DNA of 64,000 nucleotides from a bacterium 1XD21-13 (GTDB lineage Bacteria > Bacillota > Clostridia > Lachnospirales > Lachnospiraceae). The stretch's first letter is position 1. Each line of letters opens with the position of its first letter. Of the stretch, positions 16,762 through 26,179 are shown piece by piece. The notes under the pieces were generated by a model. That model was not told where the DNA came from and did no database searches. It saw only the letters and a list, made by a program, of their open reading frames with translations. A program made the translations under genes and the position numbers. The DNA is taken from NCBI GenBank assembly GCA_009917555.1, contig QZDX01000002.1, positions 310,001-374,000 of the forward strand, read 5' to 3'.

Positions 16762-17519
16762 CAAGAAAATATTCCGGATAAATCCTTACAATTCTATTTT
16801 CCTCACCGAACATCAGAAGCCCTGCAGCTGTAGGGTGTAGCTTGTTGTCCTTTCCCAGTTCAGCGGCACCAATTTTCTGCAGGTAATCGGCATCACTCAA
16901 ATTCACCCAAGGATGTCCCGGCTTAAAGGATCTATGCCGGTTGCGGTAGCTTTGTATGGTTTCTCTGTCCAACTGCTCAAGAGACATTTCTTCTATGATT
17001 CTCATGTCCATCGTATGCTCTGGCTGATCCCGCAGCATGGACTTTACTTGCAGCTTCGTACAGTGATAGTCTCCCTCATGGTTTCGCTTGAAAGTACCTC
17101 CGAACATATCATTATTAATAAATACCGGCTTTTGTTCTCGCTTTGCCATAGGTACATCAATAATTATAATGATGTCTTCCCCAAGATCATATACTTTTAC
17201 ATCATTATCTGTTAAAAGATTGATGCTGACCTTCTTAGGATTGTTTATTGTATTCCAAAAATCCTTTAGCAGCTTTTCTTTGTCTTTCTCCTTTAGGCCC
17301 GTAGTTTTCCAGCTTTTATCGCTGTTTTCTTTTACACCAAGAAGAATGATGCCGCCATAGCAATTGGCAAAGGCAGAGTAAGTTTCCCACAAGGAACTGG
17401 GTAATCCTCCGTTAGCCGCCTTTACTTCACGGCGGTTATCTTCTTTGTAAGAATCAAACTTTGTAATGTCGAATAACATTTCCATGCATTACTCCTCTCG
17501 AAACTGCTGATATGTTCTA

Positions 17520-20500
17520 TTACCTGCTCCGCAGATTTTTATACGCCTCTTCCGCAATAGATTCCATAACCGAATGATAAAAAATCTTATCCTCAAATAA
17601 TTTGGAAAATGCTTTCATTTGTTCCATATAACATTCCTGAGCCACTTTTTTGAAAACCTCCGGGAAAATGGAATGGTTGAATACCTCTTCATCATTTTTC
17701 TTCGCCTGCATTTTTATTTTGTCATTGTACTTAACGCATCGATTATAGAGCTGTTCCACAACAACCCGATCACGCTCCAAAAAGAAGCCCAGATACTTTT
17801 CATTGATCTTGTCTATAATAACATCCAGAAGTTCATCCCTCTCCACCCCTTTTCCGGAGGCTTTCAAAGTCTTTGGATTGGTCAACGTGGAGGTCTCTGT
17901 TGTTGGATTTAAGGAAATATCCCCCTTAAAGGTCTGCTCTAATTTATAAAATTCCAGTCTCAGCTTATCTTCCAAATCCACGGACTTATCATCTGTGGCC
18001 GTGGGCAGCATTTTTTCCAGATATTGCGTAAAATTAAATTCTTTCTGCAGAGATATATCAAACATTCTTGAAATCTGTGTAATATAGGAATACCATTTAT
18101 TAAAATTGTGAATGGTTTTCTTATAATCAAATCTCTTATCCTCCGGCAATGCCTTATATCTGTTCACAACCGGAGTAAGCACCCCTGCCATTTTTCCCAA
18201 ATCCGTATCATTTTGTGGAGATTTCTTATAAAGAATTTTTAGCAGCTTCTCAATATCCTCGTCATTATATAAGCAATAGTTTCTAAGGATTGTCCTGGTA
18301 TCATAGATCAGATTGACGTTAATCTCCTGATCCAGTTCCGTACATTCAAAATAAGGTTCAAACGCCTCCCTGATTTCCTCTGCAGTATTTACAAAATCCA
18401 GAATAAAGGTATCTGTTTTGCCCGGGCAGGTTCTGTTCAGTCTTGACAAGGTCTGTACTGCCTTTACGCCTTTCAGCTTTTTATCCACAAACATGGTGTG
18501 CAGGAGGGGTTCATCAAAGCCGGTCTGGTATTTTTCCGCAACAATCAGCATAGCGTACTCATCCTTATGAAATTCCGCAGGCAACTGAGTCTCTTTCACC
18601 CGGGTACCGTCTTTCCTCATGTTGATGCTTTCCTCTGTATATTCTTCTTCCCCATCTTTCACAACACCTGAAAAAGCCACCAGAATTTCGAGGTCGTGAT
18701 AATCTTTTAATTCCAGATATCTCTTAAATTCGTGATAATATCGGATGGCGTGCAGCCTGGACGCTGTCACTACCATCGCCTTTGCATTTCCGTTGATTTT
18801 ATTCTTTGTAACGCTTCGAAACGTCTCAACAATAATCGCCGTTTTCTGCTGCAGGTTGTGGGGATGAAGCGATTCATATCTTTGAATCGCTTTCAATGCC
18901 TGTGAAGCCGGAACTTCCGGGTTTCCCGGTGTGTTCTTTGCAATCCGATAACAGTTTTTATAAGTCATATAATTTTTCAACACATCGAGAATAAAGCCCT
19001 CCTCTATGGCCTGCCGCATACTGTAGATATAGAATGCCCGGAATCTGCCGTCTGGAAGCTTAACTCCAAATACCTCCAAGGTAGATGCCTTTGGTGTTGC
19101 CGTAAAGGCAAAGAATGACAAGTTCTTATGCCTGCCGTGTGTAAGCATCTGCTCCACCAGCTTATCTTCCTCGTCTTTGATTTCCGCCTCTTCTCTACCC
19201 TCCATCTCTGCAAATTCCTTTAATGCCTCCTCCGTATCGGCAAGTGCAGCTTTCAGCTTTCCTGCCGACTTGCCTGACTGGGAACTATGTGCTTCATCTA
19301 CTATGACTGCAAATCTCCTGTTTGTTGTATCATTGATTTCATCATAAATATATGGAAACTTCTGTAATGTAGTAATGATAATCCGTTTCCCGTCATTGAT
19401 TGCATCCCTCAGATCCGAAGAATGCTTTTCCTCATCTATTTTTTCTACCGTTCCTTTAATATGATCAAAGCCGAAGATGGTATCCTGTGTCTGCCTGTCT
19501 AAAACGGTTCTGTCATTGATAACAATCACAGATGTGAAGACCGGCCGATCATTCGAATCATGCAGTTCTGACAATTCATAAGCTAACCAAGCGATGGAAT
19601 TGCTCTTGCCTGATCCTGCACTGTGTTGAATCAAATAATTTTTTCCGGAACCATTTGCCTTTACATCTGCAACTAATTTGGTGACAACATCCAACTGATG
19701 ATATCTGGGGAAAATTAGTTTTATACTTTTCTTTTTTGCCGCCACTTCGTTTTTATATACAACCTTTTCTTCCTCTACCCTCTGGATAAATTTATGTATG
19801 ATTTCAAGCAGACTATCCTTTGTCAGCACCTTTTCCCATAAATAGGAAGTCGTATAGCCACCCGGGTTCTCCGGATTGCCTGCCCCTCCTACTTCGCCTG
19901 CCCCATTGGTGCCTTGATTAAATGGAAGAAAAACCGTATCCTTTCCTGCAAGCTTTGTTGTCATCGCAGCTTCATTCAAATCTACTGCAAAATAAACCAG
20001 AAATCTCTTATCAAACTGGAAACATAATTCTTTTGGGCTTCTGTCGTACATGAACTGCTTCTTTGCATTTGCAATGGACTGGCCTGTCAGTTGATTTTTA
20101 AGCTCCAATGCTGCCAGAGGAATGCCATTCACAGAAAGTACCATATCGATACTGTTTTCATTTTGAGCTGAATACTTAAATTGTCTGGTACAGGTCACAA
20201 TATTGCTGTTGTAATTGTCAATCACTTTCTGGCTTCGATTATTGTTTTGCTTAAAGGCGACAATCTCTATCTTTGCTCCCCGATCCTCAAAGCCATGCCT
20301 TAATACATGCAAAAGTCCAAAGGTGTCTACGCTCTCCTGAAAGCGTTTATAAAATTTCTTTTCCGCATCCGTGCCATAATTTCTTTCGTACCGTTCCCAT
20401 TGCTTCGGCTGGGTTTTCTGTACAAAGGCAATCAGCTTTGGGAGATCAATGGCTTTTTCTCTGTCATAGGTTTTTAAATCACCTTTTGTGAAGCCGCCCT

Positions 20501-20555
20501 GGGTGAGCATGTAGCTTTCTATGTCGGATTCAAATCTTTTTTCTTTTGTGTCCAT
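17520..20555 (-). CDS. hsdR: Type I restriction enzyme, restriction subunit HsdR
   Basis: Motor and nuclease subunit, 1011 residues. The N-terminal nuclease region carries a PD-(D/E)xK-like pattern (IDMVLSVNGIPLAALELKNQ near residue 155). The translocase shows Walker A HSAGSGKSNSIAW (near 313), the DEAH box VIVDEAHSSQSGK, motif III FFAFTATPK, and later helicase motifs (AEKYQTGFDEP; QTLSRLNRT). Length is normal. It cleaves unmodified DNA after translocation, in complex with HsdM and HsdS encoded 3.8 kb upstream on the same strand. Unusually, a DUF262 gene and three small genes separate it from hsdS. Confidence 0.95.
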   Translation of the reverse strand: MDTKEKRFESDIESYMLTQGGFTKGDLKTYDREKAIDLPKLIAFVQKTQPKQWERYERNYGTDAEKKFYKRFQESVDTFGLLHVLRHGFEDRGAKIEIVAFKQNNNRSQKVIDNYNSNIVTCTRQFKYSAQNENSIDMVLSVNGIPLAALELKNQLTGQSIANAKKQFMYDRSPKELCFQFDKRFLVYFAVDLNEAAMTTKLAGKDTVFLPFNQGTNGAGEVGGAGNPENPGGYTTSYLWEKVLTKDSLLEIIHKFIQRVEEEKVVYKNEVAAKKKSIKLIFPRYHQLDVVTKLVADVKANGSGKNYLIQHSAGSGKSNSIAWLAYELSELHDSNDRPVFTSVIVINDRTVLDRQTQDTIFGFDHIKGTVEKIDEEKHSSDLRDAINDGKRIIITTLQKFPYIYDEINDTTNRRFAVIVDEAHSSQSGKSAGKLKAALADTEEALKEFAEMEGREEAEIKDEEDKLVEQMLTHGRHKNLSFFAFTATPKASTLEVFGVKLPDGRFRAFYIYSMRQAIEEGFILDVLKNYMTYKNCYRIAKNTPGNPEVPASQALKAIQRYESLHPHNLQQKTAIIVETFRSVTKNKINGNAKAMVVTASRLHAIRYYHEFKRYLELKDYHDLEILVAFSGVVKDGEEEYTEESINMRKDGTRVKETQLPAEFHKDEYAMLIVAEKYQTGFDEPLLHTMFVDKKLKGVKAVQTLSRLNRTCPGKTDTFILDFVNTAEEIREAFEPYFECTELDQEINVNLIYDTRTILRNYCLYNDEDIEKLLKILYKKSPQNDTDLGKMAGVLTPVVNRYKALPEDKRFDYKKTIHNFNKWYSYITQISRMFDISLQKEFNFTQYLEKMLPTATDDKSVDLEDKLRLEFYKLEQTFKGDISLNPTTETSTLTNPKTLKASGKGVERDELLDVIIDKINEKYLGFFLERDRVVVEQLYNRCVKYNDKIKMQAKKNDEEVFNHSIFPEVFKKVAQECYMEQMKAFSKLFEDKIFYHSVMESIAEEAYKNLRSR

Positions 20556-20558
20556 ATT

Positions 20559-20840
20559 CTAATTTTCTCCGTAAAATCCTTGTTGGCTATATTCGGCCCA
20601 TTTTTTATACATGTCTTTATAATGCTGTTTTATAAAATCCTGTATTTTTCTGATTTCTCTGTCATTTAATATTCCACGATTCTGTAAAACAGAATCTCCA
20701 TTATCTTTTACAAAAAATTTAGCAGACCTCGCTTCAGTCAGCCTTTGGTCACTTGCATGAACATGCATACATTCTACAATACAAAATGATGTAAAATATA
20801 GATAATATCCTGCCACTTTAAATTCATAATACTTTGGCAT
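20559..20840 (-). CDS. Small DUF4160-like protein
   Basis: A 93-residue protein. ECMHVHASD followed by AKFFVKDNGD resembles the PHVHV..AKF pattern of DUF4160 proteins, and the helical C-terminus (REIRKIQDFIKQHYKDMYKKWAEYS) also fits. Four bases separate its stop from the hsdR start and one base separates it from the upstream small gene, so it is tightly embedded in the restriction operon. DUF4160 proteins often occur with a small partner and their biochemical role is not established. Assignment by pattern only. Confidence 0.6.
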   Translation of the reverse strand: MPKYYEFKVAGYYLYFTSFCIVECMHVHASDQRLTEARSAKFFVKDNGDSVLQNRGILNDREIRKIQDFIKQHYKDMYKKWAEYSQQGFYGEN

Positions 20841-20841
20841 T

Positions 20842-21063
20842 TCAATCCTCCATATATTTTCTATTATCTCTCAAATAATCACTTACAATGCTAAGTTCAA
20901 TGTCGTCCATACTCGTTTCAACCACTTTGTTCTCATGAGAAAATACAGCCGCTTTGTCCGGTCTGTTCAGATTAAGAACACGAATCACGTCCTCGCAGTA
21001 TTTAAAAGCATATCCATTCACAATAACATCAGCTTCGTCTGCCACTTCTCTAATATCTTTCAT
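20842..21063 (-). CDS. Small hypothetical protein in the restriction operon
   Basis: A 73-residue acidic protein (starts MKDIREVADEADVIVNGYAF). No family recognised. Its start overlaps the end of the previous gene by 14 bases and its stop lies one base before the DUF4160-like gene, so the three small genes form one translationally coupled block. Confidence 0.6.
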   Translation of the reverse strand: MKDIREVADEADVIVNGYAFKYCEDVIRVLNLNRPDKAAVFSHENKVVETSMDDIELSIVSDYLRDNRKYMED

Positions 21064-21334
21064 ACTCTATCCTCACTTCTTTTATCGGTTTTAGAAATTC
21101 ATCTGCATCAAAATATAAGCTTTCAAGAATCGGAATTAAATCAATATATTCCTCTTCCTCTTGACTATTATGTGTATATTTTGCCATAACAACCAAATAC
21201 CCATGATCCCATTCTTTTACTGACGTATAGTGCTCTAATGAATATGGTGCTCTAAAACGAATTACATGTCTGCCATACTTAAATATTGTATAATTTTGAT
21301 CATTGCTCAATATAGCACATCCCATATTATGCAC
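21050..21334 (-). CDS. Small hypothetical protein in the restriction operon
   Basis: A 94-residue protein (starts MHNMGCAILSNDQNYTIFKYG) with a predicted mixed alpha/beta fold and an acidic EEEEY patch. No family recognised with confidence. First of three overlapping small genes between the DUF262 gene and hsdR. The gap to the DUF262 gene is about 115 bases and AT-rich. Confidence 0.55.
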   Translation of the reverse strand: MHNMGCAILSNDQNYTIFKYGRHVIRFRAPYSLEHYTSVKEWDHGYLVVMAKYTHNSQEEEEYIDLIPILESLYFDADEFLKPIKEVRIEYERY

Positions 21335-21449
21335 CCTCTTTCATAAATTTGCATCAACTTATCGCTAATGTAGCATATAAATAATATGATGGCAATTACA
21401 ATATAAGCACTGTCCCCATTTCTTATTTATACATACTATTTTGATTAAT

Positions 21450-23147
21450 TTAATTTATTTTCCAAACCTTATTATATGCTAATTTAGCTATCGCTTTTGT
21501 TCTTTTTTCTATTTTTTCTTCATTCCACTCTTCTAAATCACCATAACGATCAAGAAATTTTTTTACAGTAAGTAAATTAGATTTTTTCAATTTTATTTTC
21601 TTTTCATCAAAGGAAGCATTCCCCATACTATTATTGATATGTTCTGATAAAAGCAGAATATTCCCAACTCTGCTTGTAAATGCATTATTATCCGAATCGT
21701 TCATTATATGCTCCAGGTTGCACTCTTTAAAGTTGCAAGTCAACTCATTTGTGGATTGCTCATATTCTTCAATTTCACCATGAATATATCTCATCCTTTT
21801 TCTATTATTCGAATTTGAATATTTTTTATTTTTATTTGAAAAGCCAATGTTGAAAAAAGCAGCTTCAAACTCAGTATACTCTGGATAAAATTTGTTTAAT
21901 TCAATCTTTATTTTATTAAGTATTTGCTCCGAATGCTGTAAATATATTTCTCGAGAAAGTTCATGAATTTTTGTATCTATATTATTCGAAGAATTTTTCA
22001 TAACTAATGTATATGCAAAGGAAAAATTTTTTAAATAGGTACAAATACTATTCAATTGCTTTTCCGTAAAATATCCCCTTTCATGTGCATCCATAAGTGC
22101 CATAAATAATGGCCGAAATTGCCGATGATTTACTAAAGCAAAAAATCTTAAACTTTTCTCTATAACTGCATTATCTGCCCTTTCAGGATGATAAAATATA
22201 ATATAACGCTCACTTGCGTTCAATAAATCATCTAACAAAATATTTACTTCATTCTTACTGGTATTTGCCTTAATAATGCGAAAAACTCCCTCATCCTTTG
22301 TTGGTTTATAAAATCTATAAGTAACAAAATGTGATAGAAACTGTTCCATATTTCCATTACACTGTCCCATATTCTTTTCGATTTTTGTCCATATTTCTTT
22401 TGCCCGATCAATTGAATATTGTGGCTGTGCATATTTAAAAATAAAATTCTTTAATAATTCGCTATCTTCAAGATCTACTCCTCTGGCATTTAATATTTCA
22501 AAAATGTCATAACAATCCAACTCATCTTCAGATGCTATGTGTATAACTTTCATATCTAATATAACTTCTCGAATTGCAACCAAATCCTCTAACGTTCTAC
22601 ATTCCTCAGAAAAATAATTATAATAAAAATACAAGCATTGTACTACACGTTTATTTCCATCACTTTCTTTATTAAGTAAATTTTTATATAGCAGATTATT
22701 TTTATCAAGATTTTGTCGATATTCACATGCTTGTGACATTATAAATGAAACATTAACAATACTCTTATTTTTCAGTCTCATAAACTGTGACTGCAAACCA
22801 ATATTTCCACTCAAATATTGCCTTGTTTTCCCATGCTCTTCCTTATTTTCCAGTTCATTAAGCCGGATACAAATTGCTGATAATATTATAAATAATGTTG
22901 TTATTCTCTGTTGGCCATCTATTATTTCATAAGATGTCTCTTTTTCCTGTAATACAAAGCTACCTAAAAAATGCGAAATATCTTTGTTAGAATCTCTTTT
23001 ACGATTCATAATATACTCAATATCTCCCAATAGCTCTTTCCACTGTTTTTCTTCCCAAACATATTTTCGTTGATTCCTCGGTATTATAAACTGAGCATCT
23101 CCAGAAAATATTTTTCTTATTTTCTCCTCATGTGCATCAAAACTCAT
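21450..23147 (-). CDS. GmrSD-like DUF262/DUF1524 protein
   Basis: About 565 residues. The N-terminal DUF262 domain (GmrS/ParB-like nucleotide-hydrolysing fold) shows FIIPRNQRKYVW near residue 30 and the hallmark YEIIDGQQRITTLFIIL near residue 78. The C-terminal DUF1524 HNH-type nuclease region is visible as CNLEHIMND and, later, RVGNILLLSEHINNSMGN. The first HNH histidine is present in LEHI. The family includes type IV restriction enzymes that cut modified DNA, and DUF262 proteins also sit inside type I systems. Start at 23147 (MSFDAHEEK) is preceded by GGAGGAAGAAAA. Strongly AT-rich compared with hsdR. Confidence 0.8.
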   Translation of the reverse strand: MSFDAHEEKIRKIFSGDAQFIIPRNQRKYVWEEKQWKELLGDIEYIMNRKRDSNKDISHFLGSFVLQEKETSYEIIDGQQRITTLFIILSAICIRLNELENKEEHGKTRQYLSGNIGLQSQFMRLKNKSIVNVSFIMSQACEYRQNLDKNNLLYKNLLNKESDGNKRVVQCLYFYYNYFSEECRTLEDLVAIREVILDMKVIHIASEDELDCYDIFEILNARGVDLEDSELLKNFIFKYAQPQYSIDRAKEIWTKIEKNMGQCNGNMEQFLSHFVTYRFYKPTKDEGVFRIIKANTSKNEVNILLDDLLNASERYIIFYHPERADNAVIEKSLRFFALVNHRQFRPLFMALMDAHERGYFTEKQLNSICTYLKNFSFAYTLVMKNSSNNIDTKIHELSREIYLQHSEQILNKIKIELNKFYPEYTEFEAAFFNIGFSNKNKKYSNSNNRKRMRYIHGEIEEYEQSTNELTCNFKECNLEHIMNDSDNNAFTSRVGNILLLSEHINNSMGNASFDEKKIKLKKSNLLTVKKFLDRYGDLEEWNEEKIEKRTKAIAKLAYNKVWKIN

Positions 23148-23203
23148 TTTTCTTCCTCCGTAGTAAAGCAATTATCTTTTTGTAAAATAACTAATTCATA
23201 TTC

Positions 23204-24370
23204 TTACCTCTTTTTTCCTGTCACATAGTCATAAATAAGAGACTTCTTATAGCTTTCCAAATCTGAAAGCAGTTCTTCTTTCTTGACAATTAGCTTATCA
23301 ATCTTATTGCATTTTTTATCAAGATATTCAACAATTACCTCTTGTTCCTTTCTTTCTGGAAATGGAATATACATATTCCCATAATCTGTTTGTGTCATGC
23401 TTGGCAAAGTTGTTTGAGAAATATATTTCTTATAGTCAAAACAGACCGCATTATAATAGTAGTATTTCAACAAAATTCCCTTATCCTTTTGTATAACATC
23501 AAATGCAGTATCAACGTTCCAATATTTTCCATCAATATAATGGGGAATATGTAATGTTGCACCTTTACGCCCTATCAAAACAGTTGGTCCGTCTTTATAT
23601 TCTCCACAAGTTTTAAAGCTTTGAGCACCACTCCCATAAACAGGAATATCACCCTCCGTTTTAGGATCAGATCCATTTGTTATTTGAACAATATTTTTTG
23701 CTTTAATGATTCTCCAATGTTTCGGGATCTTGCCAATCCATTCAACGCCACTTTCTTTTGTTTCTATGTTAGGATTCAAACCCTTTGTAACGGTATCAAT
23801 GACAATAGCCTTTTTTAATAGTTTGTAATCTTCAATGGTCCTTTTTGTTTTTGCAATAACAGAATCAATTTCTCCTACTTTTTCATCAAGGTAGTCTGCT
23901 ATCTTTTCTTGTTCCTTATAAGGCAAGCTACAAACATGGTATGGTAAAATCTGTTGTGCTGATAATTGTCCGATTGCAGCACTATTGGTAAAAAAAACAA
24001 TAACATTATCTATCCAATAAGCATAATAGCGAGAATCTAATTTCAACTTAGGTTTTAAAACCAATAATCTAATAATCGCATCATATTTTTCATTTCTAAA
24101 AAAAGCCCGGCCAATTTCTCCTCTACCAGTGACAGTAATAGTATTCTCACCAAAAATAGGCATAGATGTATATGCATAAACTTGACTTGAGTTGGAAGAG
24201 TTTGTATAAACTGGATATGGATGCTTTTCATCTTTTTTATCAGAATATAAACCTAATTTGGCATCTCCTCCTGCTTTTACCTCGAACAATCTTCCAATAT
24301 TAGTAACTTTCCACCCCTCCGGAATCTCCCCAATCCATTCCACCCCAGAATCTTTCATCTGCCTCGCCAT
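23204..24370 (-). CDS. hsdS: Type I restriction enzyme, specificity subunit HsdS
   Basis: A 388-residue DNA-recognition subunit built of two half-repeats: KDSGVEWIGEIPEGWKV at the N-terminus and KESGVEWIGKIPKHWRI near residue 206 each open a target-recognition domain. Each domain is followed by a conserved helical spacer (EQEKIADYLDEKVGEIDSVI and KEQEVIVEYLDKKCNKIDKLI). The start codon overlaps the hsdM stop (TGATG). The two recognition domains would read the two halves of a bipartite site; the sequence cannot be predicted here. No inverted second hsdS or recombinase is seen. Confidence 0.95.
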   Translation of the reverse strand: MARQMKDSGVEWIGEIPEGWKVTNIGRLFEVKAGGDAKLGLYSDKKDEKHPYPVYTNSSNSSQVYAYTSMPIFGENTITVTGRGEIGRAFFRNEKYDAIIRLLVLKPKLKLDSRYYAYWIDNVIVFFTNSAAIGQLSAQQILPYHVCSLPYKEQEKIADYLDEKVGEIDSVIAKTKRTIEDYKLLKKAIVIDTVTKGLNPNIETKESGVEWIGKIPKHWRIIKAKNIVQITNGSDPKTEGDIPVYGSGAQSFKTCGEYKDGPTVLIGRKGATLHIPHYIDGKYWNVDTAFDVIQKDKGILLKYYYYNAVCFDYKKYISQTTLPSMTQTDYGNMYIPFPERKEQEVIVEYLDKKCNKIDKLIVKKEELLSDLESYKKSLIYDYVTGKKR

Positions 24371-26142
24371 CAGTTTATTCCCCCTTTGCCGAACAACTTC
24401 TCCAAAGAGTCCATAATCTCTTTCTCATGACTTACAATTCTTTCTGCAATTACCTCAGACGGCTCCGGTGCTTCATATTTGTAAAAATATCTCGTAAAAG
24501 GAATCTCATAACCAACCTTTGTCTTTGATTTTTCAATCCATGCTTCCGGATTATAGGGTTTTACCTCCCTCTCAAAATAGCTGTCAATATCCTCTGTCAA
24601 AGGTACATTCTCAAAGTCCCTTTTCGCAGTATCCGCTACTGGCTGATTCTTTTTCCCTTTTGTTATCCGTTTTCCCTCCTCATCATAGGTGGGACTGTCA
24701 ATCTGAATCCGATTAAAGCCAAAATCCTCATTGCTAAAAATCTTGCTCTCGCAAAGTTTCCCATCTAACTCATAAGTTTTATTTCGGAACTCTCCATAAG
24801 CCGTCACAATAATTTCCCTACAGGCATCTGTGATATCATTCCTTTTACTACCGATATTCTTTCTTCGTGACACCACCATCTTAGATGCATCAATAAGCTG
24901 CACTTTTCCCTGTCTCTCTCTTGATTTTTCCTTAGAAATGATCCAGATATAGGTCGTAATGCCTGTATTGTAAAATACATCTGTAGACAACTGTACTATT
25001 GCGTCCAGCCAGTCATTTTCAATGATATATCGTCTGATTTCCGATTCTCCCGAACCCGCCGCCCCGGTGAACAGAGAAGATCCGTTATGGATAATTGCCA
25101 TCCTCCCGTCATCTTTCAGCTTTGCAATGCCATTCAGATCAAACAGCATCTGTCCGTCGCTGATTTTGGGAAGTCCCACAGAAAACCTCCCCTGATCGCC
25201 CAGCTTCGATTCCGCTTCTACTGCAAGCCTTTCCACTTTCCATTCAATACCAAAGGGAGGATTGCTGATAATGTAATCAAATTTATAATCCTTAAACTTA
25301 TCATCCGACAAGGTATTTCCCTGTCTCATATTGTCGCTGTTTCCACCACGAATAAGCATATCTGCCTTGGCAATGGCGAAAGTTTCGGGATTTAATTCCT
25401 GACCAAATACTCTTACATCAGCTTGTGCATCCAGTTCCTGAAGTCTCTCTGTCATGCAGGTCAGCATCTGGCTTGTACCCATCGTCATGTCATAGACGGT
25501 TTTTGCAACGCCCTCCTGAATCATGGTATCCTTATCCTCGGAAATAAGCAGATCTGTCATAAGATAAATAATATCTCTCGACGTAAAATGTGCTCCTGCC
25601 TGCTCATCATAGGACTCTGAAAATCTCCGAACCAAATCCTCAAAGATATATCCCATATCAACAGAAGTAATCTTATCTGCTCCCATATACGCAGCCGGTT
25701 TATTAAACGCTTCAATAATCAAAAACAGCATCCCGTTATTTGCAAGCTTAGTAACCTCTCTGTCAAATTCAAAATTTTCAATAATATCCTGCACATTATC
25801 GGAAAATCCATTCATATACTCTCTGAAATTCTTCTCAATATGCGTTGCGTCATCACAAAGATTTCGAAAATCAAAGGGACTGATATTATAGAACTTATAC
25901 CCAGATGCCGTCTCCAAAAATCCCTCTATCACTTCCAGATGCTTTACCTTTTCATAAGTATCCCAAACCTCCTGTCTGGTAGGAGCAAGTACATCATTAA
26001 ACCTTTTGATCACACACATTGGGAGGATTACTTTTCCATATTCATGAGGCTTATAATATTCCCGAATCAAATCGGCAATCGACCAGATAAGATTCGACTT
26101 CTCCTGAATATTTGTTGTTGTCTGCTTCTGTAATGTATTCAT
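24370..26142 (-). CDS. hsdM: Type I restriction enzyme, methylation subunit HsdM
   Basis: A 590-residue N6-adenine DNA methyltransferase. The N-terminal HsdM domain is followed by the SAM region (GYIFEDLVRRFSESYDEQAGAHFTSRDIIYL; FGQELNPETFAIAKADML) and the catalytic NPPF motif in YIISNPPFG near residue 294. AAGGAGAAAAAG precedes the ATG. It forms the modification core with HsdS and protects host DNA from the HsdR encoded downstream. Confidence 0.96.
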   Translation of the reverse strand: MNTLQKQTTTNIQEKSNLIWSIADLIREYYKPHEYGKVILPMCVIKRFNDVLAPTRQEVWDTYEKVKHLEVIEGFLETASGYKFYNISPFDFRNLCDDATHIEKNFREYMNGFSDNVQDIIENFEFDREVTKLANNGMLFLIIEAFNKPAAYMGADKITSVDMGYIFEDLVRRFSESYDEQAGAHFTSRDIIYLMTDLLISEDKDTMIQEGVAKTVYDMTMGTSQMLTCMTERLQELDAQADVRVFGQELNPETFAIAKADMLIRGGNSDNMRQGNTLSDDKFKDYKFDYIISNPPFGIEWKVERLAVEAESKLGDQGRFSVGLPKISDGQMLFDLNGIAKLKDDGRMAIIHNGSSLFTGAAGSGESEIRRYIIENDWLDAIVQLSTDVFYNTGITTYIWIISKEKSRERQGKVQLIDASKMVVSRRKNIGSKRNDITDACREIIVTAYGEFRNKTYELDGKLCESKIFSNEDFGFNRIQIDSPTYDEEGKRITKGKKNQPVADTAKRDFENVPLTEDIDSYFEREVKPYNPEAWIEKSKTKVGYEIPFTRYFYKYEAPEPSEVIAERIVSHEKEIMDSLEKLFGKGGIN

Positions 26143-26179
26143 AGATCTTTTTCTCCTTAAAGTACCCTCTATTCAATAA

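Larger units (their letters stand above)
15842..17485 (-). pseudogene. AlbA/Schlafen-type ATP-binding transcriptional regulator-like protein, broken twice
   Basis: The N-terminal part (17485 down to about 16762) has the AlbA_2 fold segment near residue 18 (REVKAANGGLPSSLWETYSAF) and ends YPEYFLD. The C-terminal part resumes at DYREMLDPSIRW (16630 downward) and contains VHRALREVLANCLVNTDFF and GAGSGVPELF. Between them lies a 129-base palindromic element (16633-16761) that interrupts the frame. A second break lies at a 13-base tandem repeat (16067-16118): the C-terminal winged helix (15842-16093, RILSFMEPGEWYRASEL) is in another frame. It follows hsdR by 34 bases and probably belonged to the defence operon. 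Confidence 0.85.

Noticed and set aside
21335-21449. Gap between the DUF262 gene and the small genes as an RNA gene
   Set aside because: AT-rich with no convincing stem or terminator; nothing supportable.
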